From CAVTBT01 sp963733065 (GTDB taxonomy: Bacteria; Actinomycetota; Thermoleophilia; Gaiellales; Gaiellaceae), in assembly GCA_963733065.1 (NCBI GenBank), contig CAVTBT010000004.1, positions 186,001-250,000 of the forward strand: a stretch of DNA of 64,000 bases. Direction: 5' to 3'. Made by a program: the position numbers and the translations under genes. The notes under the pieces are model-generated. The model ran no database searches. It was not told the DNA's origin and saw nothing but the letters and a program-made list of their open reading frames with translations. Shown in pieces: positions 1-9,037 of the stretch. Position 1 is the stretch's first letter, and every line of letters starts with the position of its first letter.

Positions 1-299
1 ACCCCGAGCTCGAGCCGTCCGCCTGCCGCATGGTCGACCGTCAGCGCCGCGCGCGCCACGGCGGCCGGGTTGCGGAACACGATGGAGGTGACGAGCGTGC
101 CGATCCGCGCCCGCTCGGTGACGAGCGCCATGGCCGCTGCGCATGCCCACCCGTCGAACCACGGTTGCTCCGGGTGCCACGGGTTCGCGAGCTGGTCCGC
201 GACGTAGATCGCGTCCCAACCCTGCTCGTCGAGCTCACGCCACCGCGACGTCAGCGCCGGCCACGACTCGTTCGGCAGCGTGACGGCCGAGAACCTCAT
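1..299 (-). CDS. Luciferase-like monooxygenase (probable F420-dependent), N-terminal part
   Basis: Only the first 99 or so codons are inside the window; the rest lies before base 1. The protein begins MRFSAVTLPNESWPAL and continues with DAIYVADQL and then an alpha-helix/strand alternation (AAAMALVTERARIGTLVTS) followed by RNPAAVARAALTVDHAAGGR. This is the N-terminal beta-alpha pattern of the bacterial luciferase-like (LLM) TIM barrel, whose members use FMNH2 or F420H2. The ATG overlaps the stop codon of the upstream nucleoside hydrolase by 4 bases (ATGA), so it is translated in the same operon. The exact substrate and cofactor cannot be told from the fragment. Confidence 0.75.
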   Translation of the reverse strand, partial: MRFSAVTLPNESWPALTSRWRELDEQGWDAIYVADQLANPWHPEQPWFDGWACAAAMALVTERARIGTLVTSIVFRNPAAVARAALTVDHAAGGRLELG

Positions 300-1216
300 C
301 CCAGCGTGGCGATTCTCTCCCCGAGCAGGCGGAAGAACGCCTCGGCGTCGACGCCCACCCCGACGCGCGCGTTCGGCTCGCGGTCGGTGCGCTTCCAGAG
401 GTCGACGACGGTGCGGCCGCGGCAGAGCTCCGAGACCGTCTCCACCTCGACGTTCCGGAGTCGCGTCGTCACGAGCCCGGGCAGGATCACCTCCGCCACT
501 GCGACCGCGTCGTGGATCGGCGCTCCGTCCCAGCCATAGGTCTCCTCGTGGTAGCGCTTGAAGAACTCGACGAGGTCGGCGACGAACGCCCCGACGGTTC
601 CGGTCGACCGGAGCGCCTCGGCGTGATCCGACGTCAGCAGCGCCCGGTGGGTGACCTCGAGTCCCACCATCGTCACGTCGAGGCCGCTGTGCAGCACAGC
701 CTGCGCGGCCTCCGGGTCGGCCCAGACGTTGAACTCGGCGGCCGGGGTCATGTTGCCCTCGGCGATGGCGCCGCCCATGAGCACGATCTCGCCCAACCGC
801 GCCGCCGCGTCGGGATGGCGCTCGAGCAGCAGAGCCACATTCGTGAGCGGCCCGGTCGGCACGAGCACCGCGCCGTCGACGATGCGCTCGGCCAGGAAGT
901 CGACGGCGTGCGCGTCGACGGGCCGCCCCGTCGGCTCCGGGAGGACGGGCCCGTCGAGCCCGCTCTCGCCGTGGACGTGCGCGGCGACGACGAGGTCGCG
1001 CTCGCGCGGCCGGTCCTCGCCCGCGGCCACCGGGATGTCGCCCTTGCCGGCCAGCTCGAGCACACGGAGCGCGTTCGCCGTCGTCTTCTCGAGCGTCTGG
1101 TTGCCGTAGACGGTCGTGACGCCGAGCAGCTCGACCTCGGGGCTGGCGAGCGCGAGCAGCAGCGCGATGGCGTCGTCGTGGCCGGGATCGCAGTCGATGA
1201 GGAGCGGGATGGTCAT
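296..1216 (-). CDS. Nucleoside hydrolase (inosine-uridine type)
   Basis: A 306-residue hydrolase that splits the N-glycosidic bond of ribonucleosides to a base plus ribose. The N-terminus MTIPLLIDCDPGHDDAIALL carries the DxDxxxDD calcium-binding signature of the family, and VLMGGA and AEFNVWADPEAA are further family motifs. Length is normal for IunH proteins. I chose the ATG at 1216 rather than longer in-frame extensions because the DxDPGHDD motif sits 7-16 residues in and because a GATACT -10 box (1224-1229) lies 7 nt upstream, predicting a leaderless start. The next gene overlaps by ATGA. The ribose product fits the ribokinase two genes upstream in the same direction. Whether it prefers purine or pyrimidine nucleosides is unknown. 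Confidence 0.92.
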   Translation of the reverse strand: MTIPLLIDCDPGHDDAIALLLALASPEVELLGVTTVYGNQTLEKTTANALRVLELAGKGDIPVAAGEDRPRERDLVVAAHVHGESGLDGPVLPEPTGRPVDAHAVDFLAERIVDGAVLVPTGPLTNVALLLERHPDAAARLGEIVLMGGAIAEGNMTPAAEFNVWADPEAAQAVLHSGLDVTMVGLEVTHRALLTSDHAEALRSTGTVGAFVADLVEFFKRYHEETYGWDGAPIHDAVAVAEVILPGLVTTRLRNVEVETVSELCRGRTVVDLWKRTDREPNARVGVGVDAEAFFRLLGERIATLG

Positions 1217-1233
1217 CGGCGCGAGTATCGCCG

Positions 1234-1581
1234 CTAGGCGAGCGGCGTCTGCTGGTGGACCGCCAGGAGCAAGCGGCCGTCGCGCTGGACGTAGACGCTG
1301 GTGGCGAGCGCCGAGTACGGCTCCTGACCCTCGCGGCGCGCGGACGCGCGGTACACGAGTGCCACCGCGTCGCCGCCGAGCTCGACGGCGCGCGGATCGT
1401 CGATCTCCAGGGCCGCCCAAGGCCCGCCCTCGGCGATCGCCTCGATGGTCTGCTCCTTGTCGAGCACACCGACCGAGAAGGCCATCAGGCCGTCGGCCGC
1501 CATGTGCTCGCGGTACAGCTGCTCGGACGCCTCCAGCCAGAAGCGGCGCTCGAGCTGGACGAGCTCAGGCAACGACGGCAT
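1234..1581 (-). CDS. DUF4440/SnoaL-like small protein
   Basis: A 115-residue protein starting MPSLPELVQLERRFWLEASE. It has an N-terminal helix, then EAIAEGGPWAALEIDDPRAVELGGDAVALVYRA and a C-terminal VQRDGRLLLAVHQQTPL strand pair. This layout is that of the cone-shaped NTF2/SnoaL fold of the DUF4440 family. The family includes ligand-binding and enzymatic members, so no reaction can be assigned. The start overlaps the 3' end of the ribokinase gene by 17 bases, so it is co-transcribed with it. A later in-frame start is possible. Confidence 0.7.
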   Translation of the reverse strand: MPSLPELVQLERRFWLEASEQLYREHMAADGLMAFSVGVLDKEQTIEAIAEGGPWAALEIDDPRAVELGGDAVALVYRASARREGQEPYSALATSVYVQRDGRLLLAVHQQTPLA

Positions 1582-2377
1582 CGATCTCCTCCTTGGTCGG
1601 CAGGGACGGCTGGGCGCCGAAGCGGCTCGCAGCGAGCGCTCCCGCGGCGCAGGCACGTCGCAGCGCCTCGTCGCTCGCGAGGCCTTCCAGCAGCGACACG
1701 AGCAGAGCTGCCGTGAAGGCGTCGCCTGCCGCGGTGCCGTCGACGGCGGTCACGGGCGGCGGCTCGGCGCGGGCGATCTCCTCGCCGTCCTCCAGCAGCA
1801 GCGCGCCCTCCGCTCCGAGGGTCACGGCCACGAGGCCGTCCCGGCGGGTCAGGGACTCGAGCTCGTAGCGATTGACGACCGTGAGGTCGGCGTCGACCGG
1901 GACGTGCCGCGCGGGCGCCGCGTTGAGGCAGAAGAGGCCGCTCGCGCCTTGCCAGGCCGAGATCACGGCCTCGTCCGGCACCTCGAGCTGACAGAGCACG
2001 GCGTCGCTCTCGGGCACGTCGACCGCGCCGAGCGTCCCGTTGGCGCCGGGCGCGACGACGATCTGGTTCTCGCCCGCCTCGTCGACGAGGATCAGCGCCA
2101 CACCGGTCGGCTCGTCCGCCTCGCGCAGGTCGAGCTCGACGCCCGCCTCGCGCAGCCCGCCGAGCGCCTCGTCGGCGAACGGGTCGCGCCCGACAGCGCC
2201 GATGAGCCGCACCTGCGCACCGAGCCGAGCGCACGCGACCGCCTGGTTGGCGCCCTTCCCCCCGGGCACGCGCTGAAAGGACGCGTCGCTGACGGTCTCG
2301 CCCGGCCGCGGCAGACGCGCGCAGCGCGCGACGAGGTCGAGGTTCACGGAGCCCACGACGGTGACGCTCGGCGCCAT
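1565..2377 (-). CDS. rbsK: Ribokinase (PfkB family sugar kinase)
   Basis: A 270-residue PfkB-family kinase expected to phosphorylate ribose to ribose 5-phosphate with ATP. The N-terminal signature VVGSVNLDLVARCARLPRPGE and the GGKGANQAVACARLG motif that follows are typical of ribokinase. The C-terminal PfkB signature TAVDGTAAGDAFTAAL contains the catalytic Asp in GDAF. It is slightly shorter than the usual 300 residues. A TAGCGT -10 box at 2385-2390 lies 7 nt before the ATG, predicting a leaderless mRNA, and the promoter region is shared with the divergent TPR gene. With the nucleoside hydrolase downstream it would recycle ribose from nucleosides. Another pentose or a nucleoside as substrate cannot be excluded. 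Confidence 0.88.
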   Translation of the reverse strand: MAPSVTVVGSVNLDLVARCARLPRPGETVSDASFQRVPGGKGANQAVACARLGAQVRLIGAVGRDPFADEALGGLREAGVELDLREADEPTGVALILVDEAGENQIVVAPGANGTLGAVDVPESDAVLCQLEVPDEAVISAWQGASGLFCLNAAPARHVPVDADLTVVNRYELESLTRRDGLVAVTLGAEGALLLEDGEEIARAEPPPVTAVDGTAAGDAFTAALLVSLLEGLASDEALRRACAAGALAASRFGAQPSLPTKEEIDAVVA

Positions 2378-2412
2378 CGGGCTGACGCTAACCGACGTCG
2401 TACAGTCTCCTC

Positions 2413-3266
2413 GTGTCCGACCGTTTCCGCCCGCTGTGGGACTTCGACGACCTCGACGCCACGGAGCAGCGGCTCCGCACCGCGCTCTCAGGCGAGGAGA
2501 CGGAGCCCGGCCGGGCCGAGGTGCTCACCCAGCTCGCTCGTGTCGACGGGCTGCGGGGGCGCTTCGACGCAGCCGGCGAGCTGCTCGACGAGGCGGCCGC
2601 GTTCGCCGGTGACAGCGTCGTCGCCCGGGCGCGGATCGACCTCGAGCGCGGCCGGGTGCGGCGGTCGGCCGGCGACACGGCGGCCGCTCTGCCGTTGTTC
2701 GAGTCGGCCTTCGCGTCCGCGTCGGCGGCCGGCGAGGGCTTCATCGCCGCCGACGCCGCACACATGGCCGCGCTCGCGGCGCCGGACCGGGCGGCGCTGC
2801 TCGACTGGACGAGGCGCGGCCTCGACCTGGCCGGATCGGACGGCGGACGCCGCGTACTGGGCCGGCCCGCTGCTCAACAACCTCGGCTGGGCGCACGCCG
2901 AGGATGGCGCCCACGAGCAGGCGCTCGACGCGTTCGAGCGGGCGCTGCGGGCACGCGAGACGCAGGGCGACGCGGCGCAGGTGGAGATCGCGCGCTACGC
3001 GGTCGGCAGGACGCTCCGCGCCCTCGGCCGGCCGGAGGAGGCCGCAGCGGCGCTCGAGCGTGCCGTCGCCTGGGCCGAGGCGGCGGGATCGCCGGACGGC
3101 TGGTTCCACGAGGAGCTGGCCGAGGACTACGCCGCACTCGGCCGCGACGTGGACGCGCGCGAGCACGCGCGCCTGGCCCTGCCGCTGCTCGAACGCGACG
3201 ATCCGTCGTTCGCCGACGACGCGGAACGCACGCGCGCGTCTTCGTGGGCTCGCAGGCGTGGACTGA
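2413..3266 (+). pseudogene. TPR-repeat protein, reading frame broken at two sites
   Basis: The start is GTG at 2413, 6 nt after a TACAGT box (2401-2406). The first frame encodes an N-terminal region and TPR-like helices (DAAGELLDEAAAFAGD, AALPLFESAFASASA). At about 2837-2848 the coherent protein moves to the next frame, which encodes DAAYWAGPLLNNLGWAHA and then clear TPRs (HEQALDAFERALRARETQGD, RPEEAAAALERAVAWAEAAG). Near 3230-3240 it must shift once more to end in ARLRGLAGVD with a stop at 3266. Both shifts are one extra base. Healed, the protein is about 283 residues. Sequence errors are more likely than true decay because codon use and TPR periodicity are preserved throughout. It is probably a cytoplasmic scaffold; the partner is unknown. 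Confidence 0.7.
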
Positions 3267-3281
3267 CGGGGCAGGTCGCGG

Positions 3282-3827
3282 CTAGGCCGCGAGCGCGCGC
3301 AGGTCGGCCACCGTCGAGTGCAGCAGCGTGTCCTGGAGGTCGAACAGGCCCGCCCAGAGGGACGAGCGGTCGGGCGCCAGCTCCAGACGGGCGGCATCGG
3401 CGAGCCCCTGGAGCGCCCGGACGAGCACGGCCAGCTCGAGGTAGACAGCGGCGACGCGGTTCGGACACGCATGCACGCCGGCGCGGTCGAGCACCGGCTC
3501 CCAGGCGACGAGCTCCGCGGCGCCCGGGCCGCCGTACCAGGAGCGGCCCTCGGCGAGCTCCGGCTCCAGCTCGAGGAGATAGCGCTGGAGCGGCTCCTCG
3601 AGCCCCGCGAGCGCGGTCTCCACGCGGTCGGCCGCGTGCCGAAGCGCCGCCTGGCGACCGCCCGGCGTCGAGGGCACGGCGTCGCCGCCCCGCCAGCGCT
3701 CGAGCAGGCGGCAGAACGCCAGCGAGGCAGCCTCGCACGCCCGCAGCTGGCGGATCAGGCGGCGGGCCGTCAGCTCGGTGGCCGCATGCTCGCGCAGGAT
3801 GTCGGGCCAGTCGTCCATCGTCTGCAT
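3282..3827 (-). CDS. Conserved hypothetical protein following RNase J
   Basis: A 181-residue soluble, helix-rich, mostly alpha protein (MQTMDDWPDILREHAATELT at the start; RVAAVYLELAVLVRALQGLADAA in the middle; FDLQDTLLHSTVADLRALAA at the end). I recognise no domain. Its ATG shares one base with the RNase J stop codon (TGATG), so it is almost certainly translated by reinitiation after RNase J. A second ATG three codons in (MDDWP) is an alternative start. Coupling to RNase J suggests a link to RNA metabolism, but that is inference from position only. It converges with the TPR gene, with 15 bases between the stop codons. Confidence 0.65.
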   Translation of the reverse strand: MQTMDDWPDILREHAATELTARRLIRQLRACEAASLAFCRLLERWRGGDAVPSTPGGRQAALRHAADRVETALAGLEEPLQRYLLELEPELAEGRSWYGGPGAAELVAWEPVLDRAGVHACPNRVAAVYLELAVLVRALQGLADAARLELAPDRSSLWAGLFDLQDTLLHSTVADLRALAA

Positions 3828-5477
3828 CACACCTCGATGATCACCGGGAGAATCATCGGCCGGCGGCGCGTCCGGTCGTAGACGATCTGCCCGAGCGAGT
3901 CGTGCAGGTGCTCCTGCAGGAGCTTGATCTCGGTCACGTCGTCGGAGGCCAGCTCCTGCAGCACGCGGTCGGCCTCCGTCGCGCAGCTCGACGATGAGGT
4001 CGTCCGACTCCGCGAAGCCGCGCGCGATCAGCTCCGGGGCGGCCACCTCGCCGCCGTTCGACATCGCGAGCGTCGTGACGATGATGACGACGCCGTCCTC
4101 CGAGAGCCGCCGCCGGTCGCGGAGCGCCACGTCCTGGACGTCGCCCACTCCGAGCCCGTCGACGAACGTCACGCCGCACTCGATCCGGTCGACGATGCGG
4201 GTGCCCTCGGGCGAGAGCTCGACGACCGAGCCGTTCTCGGCCAGCACGATCGACTCTGCCGGCACCCCTGCGTCCCGCGCCAGCTGCGCATGCGCCGCGA
4301 GCATCCGGTACTCGCCGTGCACCGGCATGACGGCCTTCGGCCGCAGCAGCGACAGCAGCGTCCGCAGCTCCTCGGAGTTGGCGTGCCCGGAGACGTGGAC
4401 GGGTGCGTTCTCCTGGTGCAGCACCTCCGCGCCGGACTTGGCGAGCCGGTTCATGGCGTCGTGGACGCGCAGCTCGTTGCCGGGCACCGGCTTCGCCGAG
4501 ATGATCACGGTGTCGCCGCGCTCGACCTGGACGGACGCATGGTCGTTGTACGCGATCCGCGTGAGCGCCGACATGGGCTCGCCCTGGCTGCCGGTGCAGA
4601 GGATCAGCACGCGATCCGGCGGCAGGTCGGCGGCGTCCTTCGGCTGGACGATCGCATCCTCGGGCAGCTCGACGTAGCCGAGGTTCCGGGCGATGTTCAT
4701 GTTCTTGCGCATCGAGCGGCCGACGACCGCCACCTGGCGGCCGCACTCGATCGCGACCTCGGCTGCCTGCTGCATGCGGTGGATGTTGGACGCGAAGCTG
4801 GCGACGAGCACCCGGCCGCGCCGGGCCGGAATCAGGTTGCGGAACGCCTCGCCGACGAGCCGCTCGGAGCCGGTCATCCCCGGCCGCTCGGCGTTCGTCG
4901 AGTCGCCGAGCATCAGGTCGACGCCGCGGTTGCCGAGCTCGGCGAGCTTGCCGACGTCGGTCTTGAGCCCGTCGACCGGCGTGTGGTCGAGCTTCCAGTC
5001 GCCCGTGTGCACGACGCGGCCCGCGGCCGTCTCGACCACCACGGCCATCGCGTCCGGGATCGAATGCGCCATGCGGACGAACTCGAGCCGGAACGGCCCG
5101 AGCTGCATGGGCTCGCCGAGCTCGGGATCCGCCTCCGTCAGCTCCGTCGCGCGCGCCAGGCCGTGCTCGTCGAGCTTCGACTTGATGAGCCCGAGCGTGA
5201 GACGGGTCGCGACGATCTCGCCCACCTCCACCTCGCGCAGCACGTACGGCAGCGCGCCGACGTGGTCCTCGTGCCCGTGCGTGAGCACGATCGCCCGCAC
5301 CGGCCGCTCGCGCAGGTAGCCGAAGTCGGGCAGCACGAGGTCGACGCCGAGATGCTCGTCGCGCGGGAACGCCAGCCCCGCGTCGAGGACGATCCGGTCG
5401 TCGCCGAGCTCGTAGACGGTCATGTTCTTGCCGACCTCTCCCAGGCCGCCGAGCGGGATGATCCGGAGCCGATCCAT
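3827..5477 (-). pseudogene. rnj: Ribonuclease J (frame broken near the 3' end, probably intact)
   Basis: RNase J is a zinc metallo-beta-lactamase/beta-CASP 5'-3' exo- and endonuclease in mRNA decay and 16S rRNA maturation. The ATG at 5477 gives MDRLRIIPLGGLGEVGKNM; the zinc motif HGHEDH is at residues 67-72, with HTGDWKLD and GDSTNAERPG downstream and GSQGEP in the beta-CASP part. The continuous frame loses the family near residue 500 (after DDLIVEL). Skipping one base at about 3973-3980 restores a normal C-terminus (DEIKLL-like EIKLLQEHLHDSLGQIVYD, then RRRPMILPVIIEV, stop at 3827-3829), total about 549 residues, the standard length. The gene is essential or near-essential in many actinobacteria, so an inserted base in the assembly is the likely cause. 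A TACACT box (5485-5490) 7 nt before the ATG suggests a leaderless mRNA. Confidence 0.9.
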
Positions 5478-5553
5478 GCGTCTGAGTGTATGCGCGTCCA
5501 TTCGGGGCCGTTCGTCGCACTGCCGCAGGCGGGTGGCGCGCTACGGTTGAGAC

Positions 5554-6606
5554 GTGGGCATCAGCCTGGAGGAGCTCCAGCTCGCGACACGGAACCACGG
5601 CATGCCGCTCGAGGCGCTCCGCTGGGACGTGACGCCCGTGGGACTCCACTACCTGCTGATCCACTACGACATCCCGCTCGTCGACGCGGAGTCCTGGCGA
5701 CTCGAGCTCGGCGGGCGCGTCGGCCGGCCGCTCTCGCTGTCGCTCGCGGAGCTTCGGTCGCGAGCGGCGGTCGAGCTCGTGGCGACGATGGAGTGCGCCG
5801 GGAACGGCCGCGCCCGCGTGGAGCCGCATGTGATCAGCCAGCCCTGGCTCGACGAGGCAGTCGGGACGGGCCGCTGGGGCGGCGTCCCGCTCGCGGCGCT
5901 CCTCGCTGAGGCCGAGCCGCTCGACGACGCGGTCGACGTGCTCTTCACGGGCCTCGACGGAGGTGTCGAGGGTGGGATCGCGCAGCGCTACGAGCGCGCT
6001 CTGCCACTGGCCGAGGCGCTCGCGCCCGAGCCGCTGCTCGCCCTCGATCTGAACGGTGCGCCGCTGCCGCCGCAGCACGGCTTTCCCCTGCGCCTCGTCG
6101 TGCCCGGCTGGTACGGCATGACGAACGTCAAGTGGCTGTCCGGCATCGAGGTCCTCGATCGACCGTTCGACGGCTACCAGCAGCAGACGAGCTACCGCCT
6201 GCGCGCCGGCGAGGACGACGACGGCACGCCGCTCGACCGCATGCTCCCGCGTGCCCTCATGGTGCCGCCCGGCGAGCCCGACTTCCTCACCCGTGAGCGC
6301 CACCTGGCGGCGGGGACGGTGGTGGTCGAGGGCCGCGCCTGGTCGGGCCACGGCGCGATCAGCGGCGTCGAGGCGAGCACGGACGGCGGCCGCACCTGGG
6401 CCGAGGCGGAGCTCGAGGACGGTGACGGCCCGGGCTGGGCGTGGCGCCGCTGGACGTTCGCCTGGAACGCCGCCCCCGGCCGGCACGTCCTCTGCGCCCG
6501 CGCCCGGGACGCTGCCGGCAACGTCCAGCCGGACGATCCGGCCTGGAACGTCGGCGGCTATGCGAACAACGCCGTGCAGCGCGTGCCGGTCGTCGTCGCC
6601 GGCTGA
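5554..6606 (+). CDS. Sulfite-oxidase-family molybdopterin oxidoreductase
   Basis: A 350-residue enzyme with the sulfite oxidase catalytic domain followed by a Mo-co dimerisation (Ig-like) domain from about residue 255 (GTVVVEGRAWSGHGAISGVE, STDGGRTW, WNAAPGRHVLCARARDAAGN). The molybdenum-ligating Cys is C81 in MECAGNGR; GTGRWGGVPLAALL and HGFPLRLVVPGWYGM are further family motifs. There is no signal peptide and no heme domain, so it is likely cytoplasmic and its electron acceptor is not encoded here. Start: GTG 6 nt after a TACGGT box (5542-5547), predicted leaderless. It is divergent from RNase J. Sulfite is the default substrate guess; other S- or N-oxides are possible. Confidence 0.88.
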   Translation: MGISLEELQLATRNHGMPLEALRWDVTPVGLHYLLIHYDIPLVDAESWRLELGGRVGRPLSLSLAELRSRAAVELVATMECAGNGRARVEPHVISQPWLDEAVGTGRWGGVPLAALLAEAEPLDDAVDVLFTGLDGGVEGGIAQRYERALPLAEALAPEPLLALDLNGAPLPPQHGFPLRLVVPGWYGMTNVKWLSGIEVLDRPFDGYQQQTSYRLRAGEDDDGTPLDRMLPRALMVPPGEPDFLTRERHLAAGTVVVEGRAWSGHGAISGVEASTDGGRTWAEAELEDGDGPGWAWRRWTFAWNAAPGRHVLCARARDAAGNVQPDDPAWNVGGYANNAVQRVPVVVAG

Positions 6607-6621
6607 GCGTGACCCGGCGGC

Positions 6622-7504
6622 TCAGGCGGTGGCGTGCGTGAGCACGCCCAGCCGCTCGAGGCAGTCCGCGCACGGCCTCCCGCTCCTCGTGCGTCGCCGG
6701 CACGAGCGGCAGCCGGTGGCCGCCGACGTCGTGTCCGAGCAGGTCGAGCGCGGCCTTGATCGCGATCGGGTTCGTGACGACGCGCAGCAGCTCGATCGCG
6801 GGGCGAAGCTCCTCGTCGAGCGCCCGGGCGCCGTCGTGGTCGCCGGCCTTGTACCGGCGGACGAGCTCCTTCACCTGCGGTCCGACGACGTGTGTGTGCA
6901 CGCAGACCCCGCCGACGCCGCCGAGCTCGAGGAACGGCAGGATCAGGTCGTCGTCACCCGCGTAGAGGTCGAGACCGAGCTCCACGATCCGCCGTGCCTG
7001 GTCCAGGTCCGGATTCGCCTGCTTCACGGCCGTCACCGTCGGGATCTCGGCCAGCTCGGCCATCGTCTCCGGCTCGACGTTCAGCACCACCCGCGCCGGG
7101 ATGTTGTACGCGACGATCGGCCGGTCGGTCGCGTCCGCGATCGCCTCGAAATGCGCCACGATGCCCCTGGGCGGCGGCCGGTTGTAGTACGGCGTGATCA
7201 CGAGGAAGGCGTGACAGCCGAGCTCGTGCGCGCGCTCTGTGAGGTGCACGGAATGCGCCGTCGAGTACGTCCCCGTGCCCGCGACCACCGTCGCGTGGTC
7301 GCCGACCTCCTCCAGTGCCGCCGAGTACAGCGCGAAGCGCTCGTCGTCGCTCAGCGTCGGCGACTCGCCGGTCGTCCCGGTGACGACCAGCCCGTCCGAC
7401 CCGTGCTCGACCAGGTGTCGAGCGAGCCGCCGGAAGGCGTCGAGGTCGACCGACCCGTCCGTCCGGAAGGGCGTGACCATCGCGGTCAGCACCTCGCCTA
7501 GCAC
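6622..7504 (-). pseudogene. dapA: 4-hydroxy-tetrahydrodipicolinate synthase (frame broken near the 3' end)
   Basis: DapA condenses pyruvate with aspartate semialdehyde at the start of the lysine/diaminopimelate branch. Motifs: AMVTPFRTDGSVDLDAF at the N-terminus, VVTGTTGESPTLSDDE (threonines of the active site), YYNRPP, and the Schiff-base lysine in VTAVKQANPD. The long frame ends wrongly after about residue 278. Skipping one base at about 6666 restores VRDCLERLGVLTHATA and a stop at 6622, total about 293 residues, as in the family. GTG at 7504 is chosen because a TAGACT box (7512-7517) lies 7 nt upstream. That box overlaps the divergent mscL promoter. It works with dapB, about 1 kb upstream. 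Confidence 0.88.
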
Positions 7505-7552
7505 GAGGGGCAGTCTACGCTCCGCTGTCCCCGACCCGAAGGAGGCACCCCG

Positions 7553-7933
7553 ATGCTGCAGGAGTTCAAGGACTTCCTGTTCCGCGGCAACATCGTCGAG
7601 CTCGCCGTCGCGTTCGTCATGGGCGCGGCCTTCGCCACGGTCGTGAACTCCCTCGTGGACAACCTCGTCATGCCTGTCATCGCGATGATCATCGGCAAGC
7701 CGGACTTCAGCGACCTGACGTTCACGATCAACGACGCCGTCTTCCGCTACGGCGCGTTCCTGACGGACGTGATCCAGTTCGTGGCGATCGCGGCCGCCGT
7801 GTTCTTCTTCATCGTCAAGCCGGTCTCCGCCATGCTGGCCCGCAGGGGCACGACCGCGGCCGAGGAGGGCCTGCCCGACGAGGAGCGCCGGCACCGGGAG
7901 GTGCTCGCGGCACTCGGACGGTTGGCGCGCTAG
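7553..7933 (+). CDS. mscL: Large-conductance mechanosensitive channel MscL
   Basis: A 126-residue inner-membrane channel that opens on osmotic downshock. It begins with the amphipathic N-terminal helix (MLQEFKDFLFRGNIVELAVA), then TM1 with the AFVMGAAFATVVNSLVDNLV pore helix, a loop (INDAVFRYGAFLTDVIQFV) and TM2 (AIAAAVFFFIVKP), ending in a charged cytoplasmic helix (EERRHREVLAAL). Length and order are exactly those of the family. A GGAGG ribosome-binding site precedes the ATG by 7-8 bases, unlike the divergent dapA, which lacks one. The last 4 bases overlap the convergent macrodomain gene. Confidence 0.95.
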   Translation: MLQEFKDFLFRGNIVELAVAFVMGAAFATVVNSLVDNLVMPVIAMIIGKPDFSDLTFTINDAVFRYGAFLTDVIQFVAIAAAVFFFIVKPVSAMLARRGTTAAEEGLPDEERRHREVLAALGRLAR

Positions 7934-8427
7934 GAGGACCCGGCAGACGCGAACAGCGCGCGCAGCCGCTCGTCCAGAAAGACGAAGCGGATCTCGTCGA
8001 ACCCGTCGGCGAGCGGCTGCACCGCGCCCACCGCCACCGACGCTGCCCGCTCGGGCGGGTAGCCGTACAGACCGCACGAGATCGCCGGGAACGCGACCGT
8101 TCGCGCGCCGAGCCCGGCGGCGACCTCCAGCGACCGCCGGTGCGCGGACGCGAGGAGCTCCGCCTCGCCCGCGTCGCCGCCGCGCCAGACCGGCCCGACG
8201 GTGTGGATCACCCAGCGCGCCGGGAGCCGGCCCGCGCCGGTCGCTTTCGCGTCGCCGGTCTCGCAGCCCCCGAGCACGCGGCATTCTGCGAGAAGCTCAG
8301 GCCCGGCAGCGCGGTGGATGGCCCCGTCCACGCCGCCGCCGCCGAGCAACGACGAGTTGGCGGCGTTGACGATCGCGTCGACCTCCTGCGCCGTGAGGTC
8401 GCCGACGACGAACGTCACCTCACCCAT
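7930..8427 (-). CDS. Macrodomain protein (ADP-ribose / O-acetyl-ADP-ribose hydrolase type)
   Basis: A 165-residue stand-alone macrodomain. The fold signatures are GDLTAQEVDAIVNAANSSLL, GGGGVDGAIHRAAG (ADP-ribose phosphate loop) and FPAISCGLYGYP (second phosphate loop). In this family (YmdB/MacroD class) the Asn in NAANS and the Asp in GVDGAI support hydrolysis of O-acetyl-ADP-ribose or mono-ADP-ribose from Asp/Glu. I use the ATG at 8427 (MGEVTF), which overlaps the dapB stop by 8 bases; an ATG at 8439 would add four residues. It is co-directional with dapB, but a functional link is not evident. Confidence 0.9.
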   Translation of the reverse strand: MGEVTFVVGDLTAQEVDAIVNAANSSLLGGGGVDGAIHRAAGPELLAECRVLGGCETGDAKATGAGRLPARWVIHTVGPVWRGGDAGEAELLASAHRRSLEVAAGLGARTVAFPAISCGLYGYPPERAASVAVGAVQPLADGFDEIRFVFLDERLRALFASAGSS

Positions 8428-9037
8428 CGAGGATCGCATCGAGGCCGACCGTCAACCCGGCGGGGAGCCGGCCGACCCGGTCGAGCGCGAGCAGCACTCC
8501 GGGGACGAAGGCCTCGCGCGAGGTCGTGTCGTGGCGAATCGTGAGCGTCTGCCCCGCCCCGCCGAGGATCACCACCTGGTGCGCGACCAGGCCCGGGAGC
8601 CGGACCGAGTGGATCGGCACCTCGCCGCCCATCCGCTCAGCCGTCGCCTTCGCGGTCCCGCTCGGAGCGTCGAGCTTGCCGTCGTGGTGCAGCTCGACGA
8701 TCTCGGCGCGCGGCAGGACAGCCGCCGCCTCCGCCGCGAAGCGCATCATCAGCACCGCCCCGAGCGCGAAGTTGGGCGCGAAGAGCACCGGCAGCCCGGC
8801 CTCGCGTGCAGCCGCGTCGACCGGCGCGGTGTCCCAGCCGGTCGTGCCAACGACGACCGGCACGCCGGCCGCGAGGCAGGCCCGGACGTTCGCCTCGACG
8901 GCCTCCGGCCGCGTGAAGTCGACGGCGGTGTCGCACCCGGACGGATCGCCGTCCGTGACCTCGTGCCCGGCGGCCTCCAGCGCGGGCGACAGCACCGAGC
9001 CGACCCGTCCGCGAGCGCCGTAGAGCGCGACCTTCAC
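8420..9037 (-). CDS. dapB: 4-hydroxy-tetrahydrodipicolinate reductase, short form
   Basis: DapB reduces the DapA product with NAD(P)H. The N-terminal Rossmann motif is VALYGARGRVGSVLS, where GxGGRMG is replaced by GARGRVG. The middle carries VVGTTGW, and the catalytic/substrate region reads APNFALGAVLM and ELHHDGKLDAPSGTA. At 205 residues it is some 40-60 shorter than the usual enzyme, mainly in the linker after the Rossmann domain; no frameshift is visible, so this looks like a genuine compact form. The start GTG overlaps the upstream M16 protease stop by 4 bases. Confidence 0.9.
   Translation of the reverse strand: MKVALYGARGRVGSVLSPALEAAGHEVTDGDPSGCDTAVDFTRPEAVEANVRACLAAGVPVVVGTTGWDTAPVDAAAREAGLPVLFAPNFALGAVLMMRFAAEAAAVLPRAEIVELHHDGKLDAPSGTAKATAERMGGEVPIHSVRLPGLVAHQVVILGGAGQTLTIRHDTTSREAFVPGVLLALDRVGRLPAGLTVGLDAILDG

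Noticed and set aside
1217..1420. N-terminal extension of the nucleoside hydrolase to 1420
   Set aside because: The DxDPGHDD motif must sit near the N-terminus, the added part is Arg-rich shadow sequence, and a -10 box lies just before ATG 1216.
7930..8439. Macrodomain as part of a toxin-antitoxin (DarTG-like) pair
   Set aside because: No DarT-like ADP-ribosyltransferase is adjacent; neighbours are dapB and mscL.
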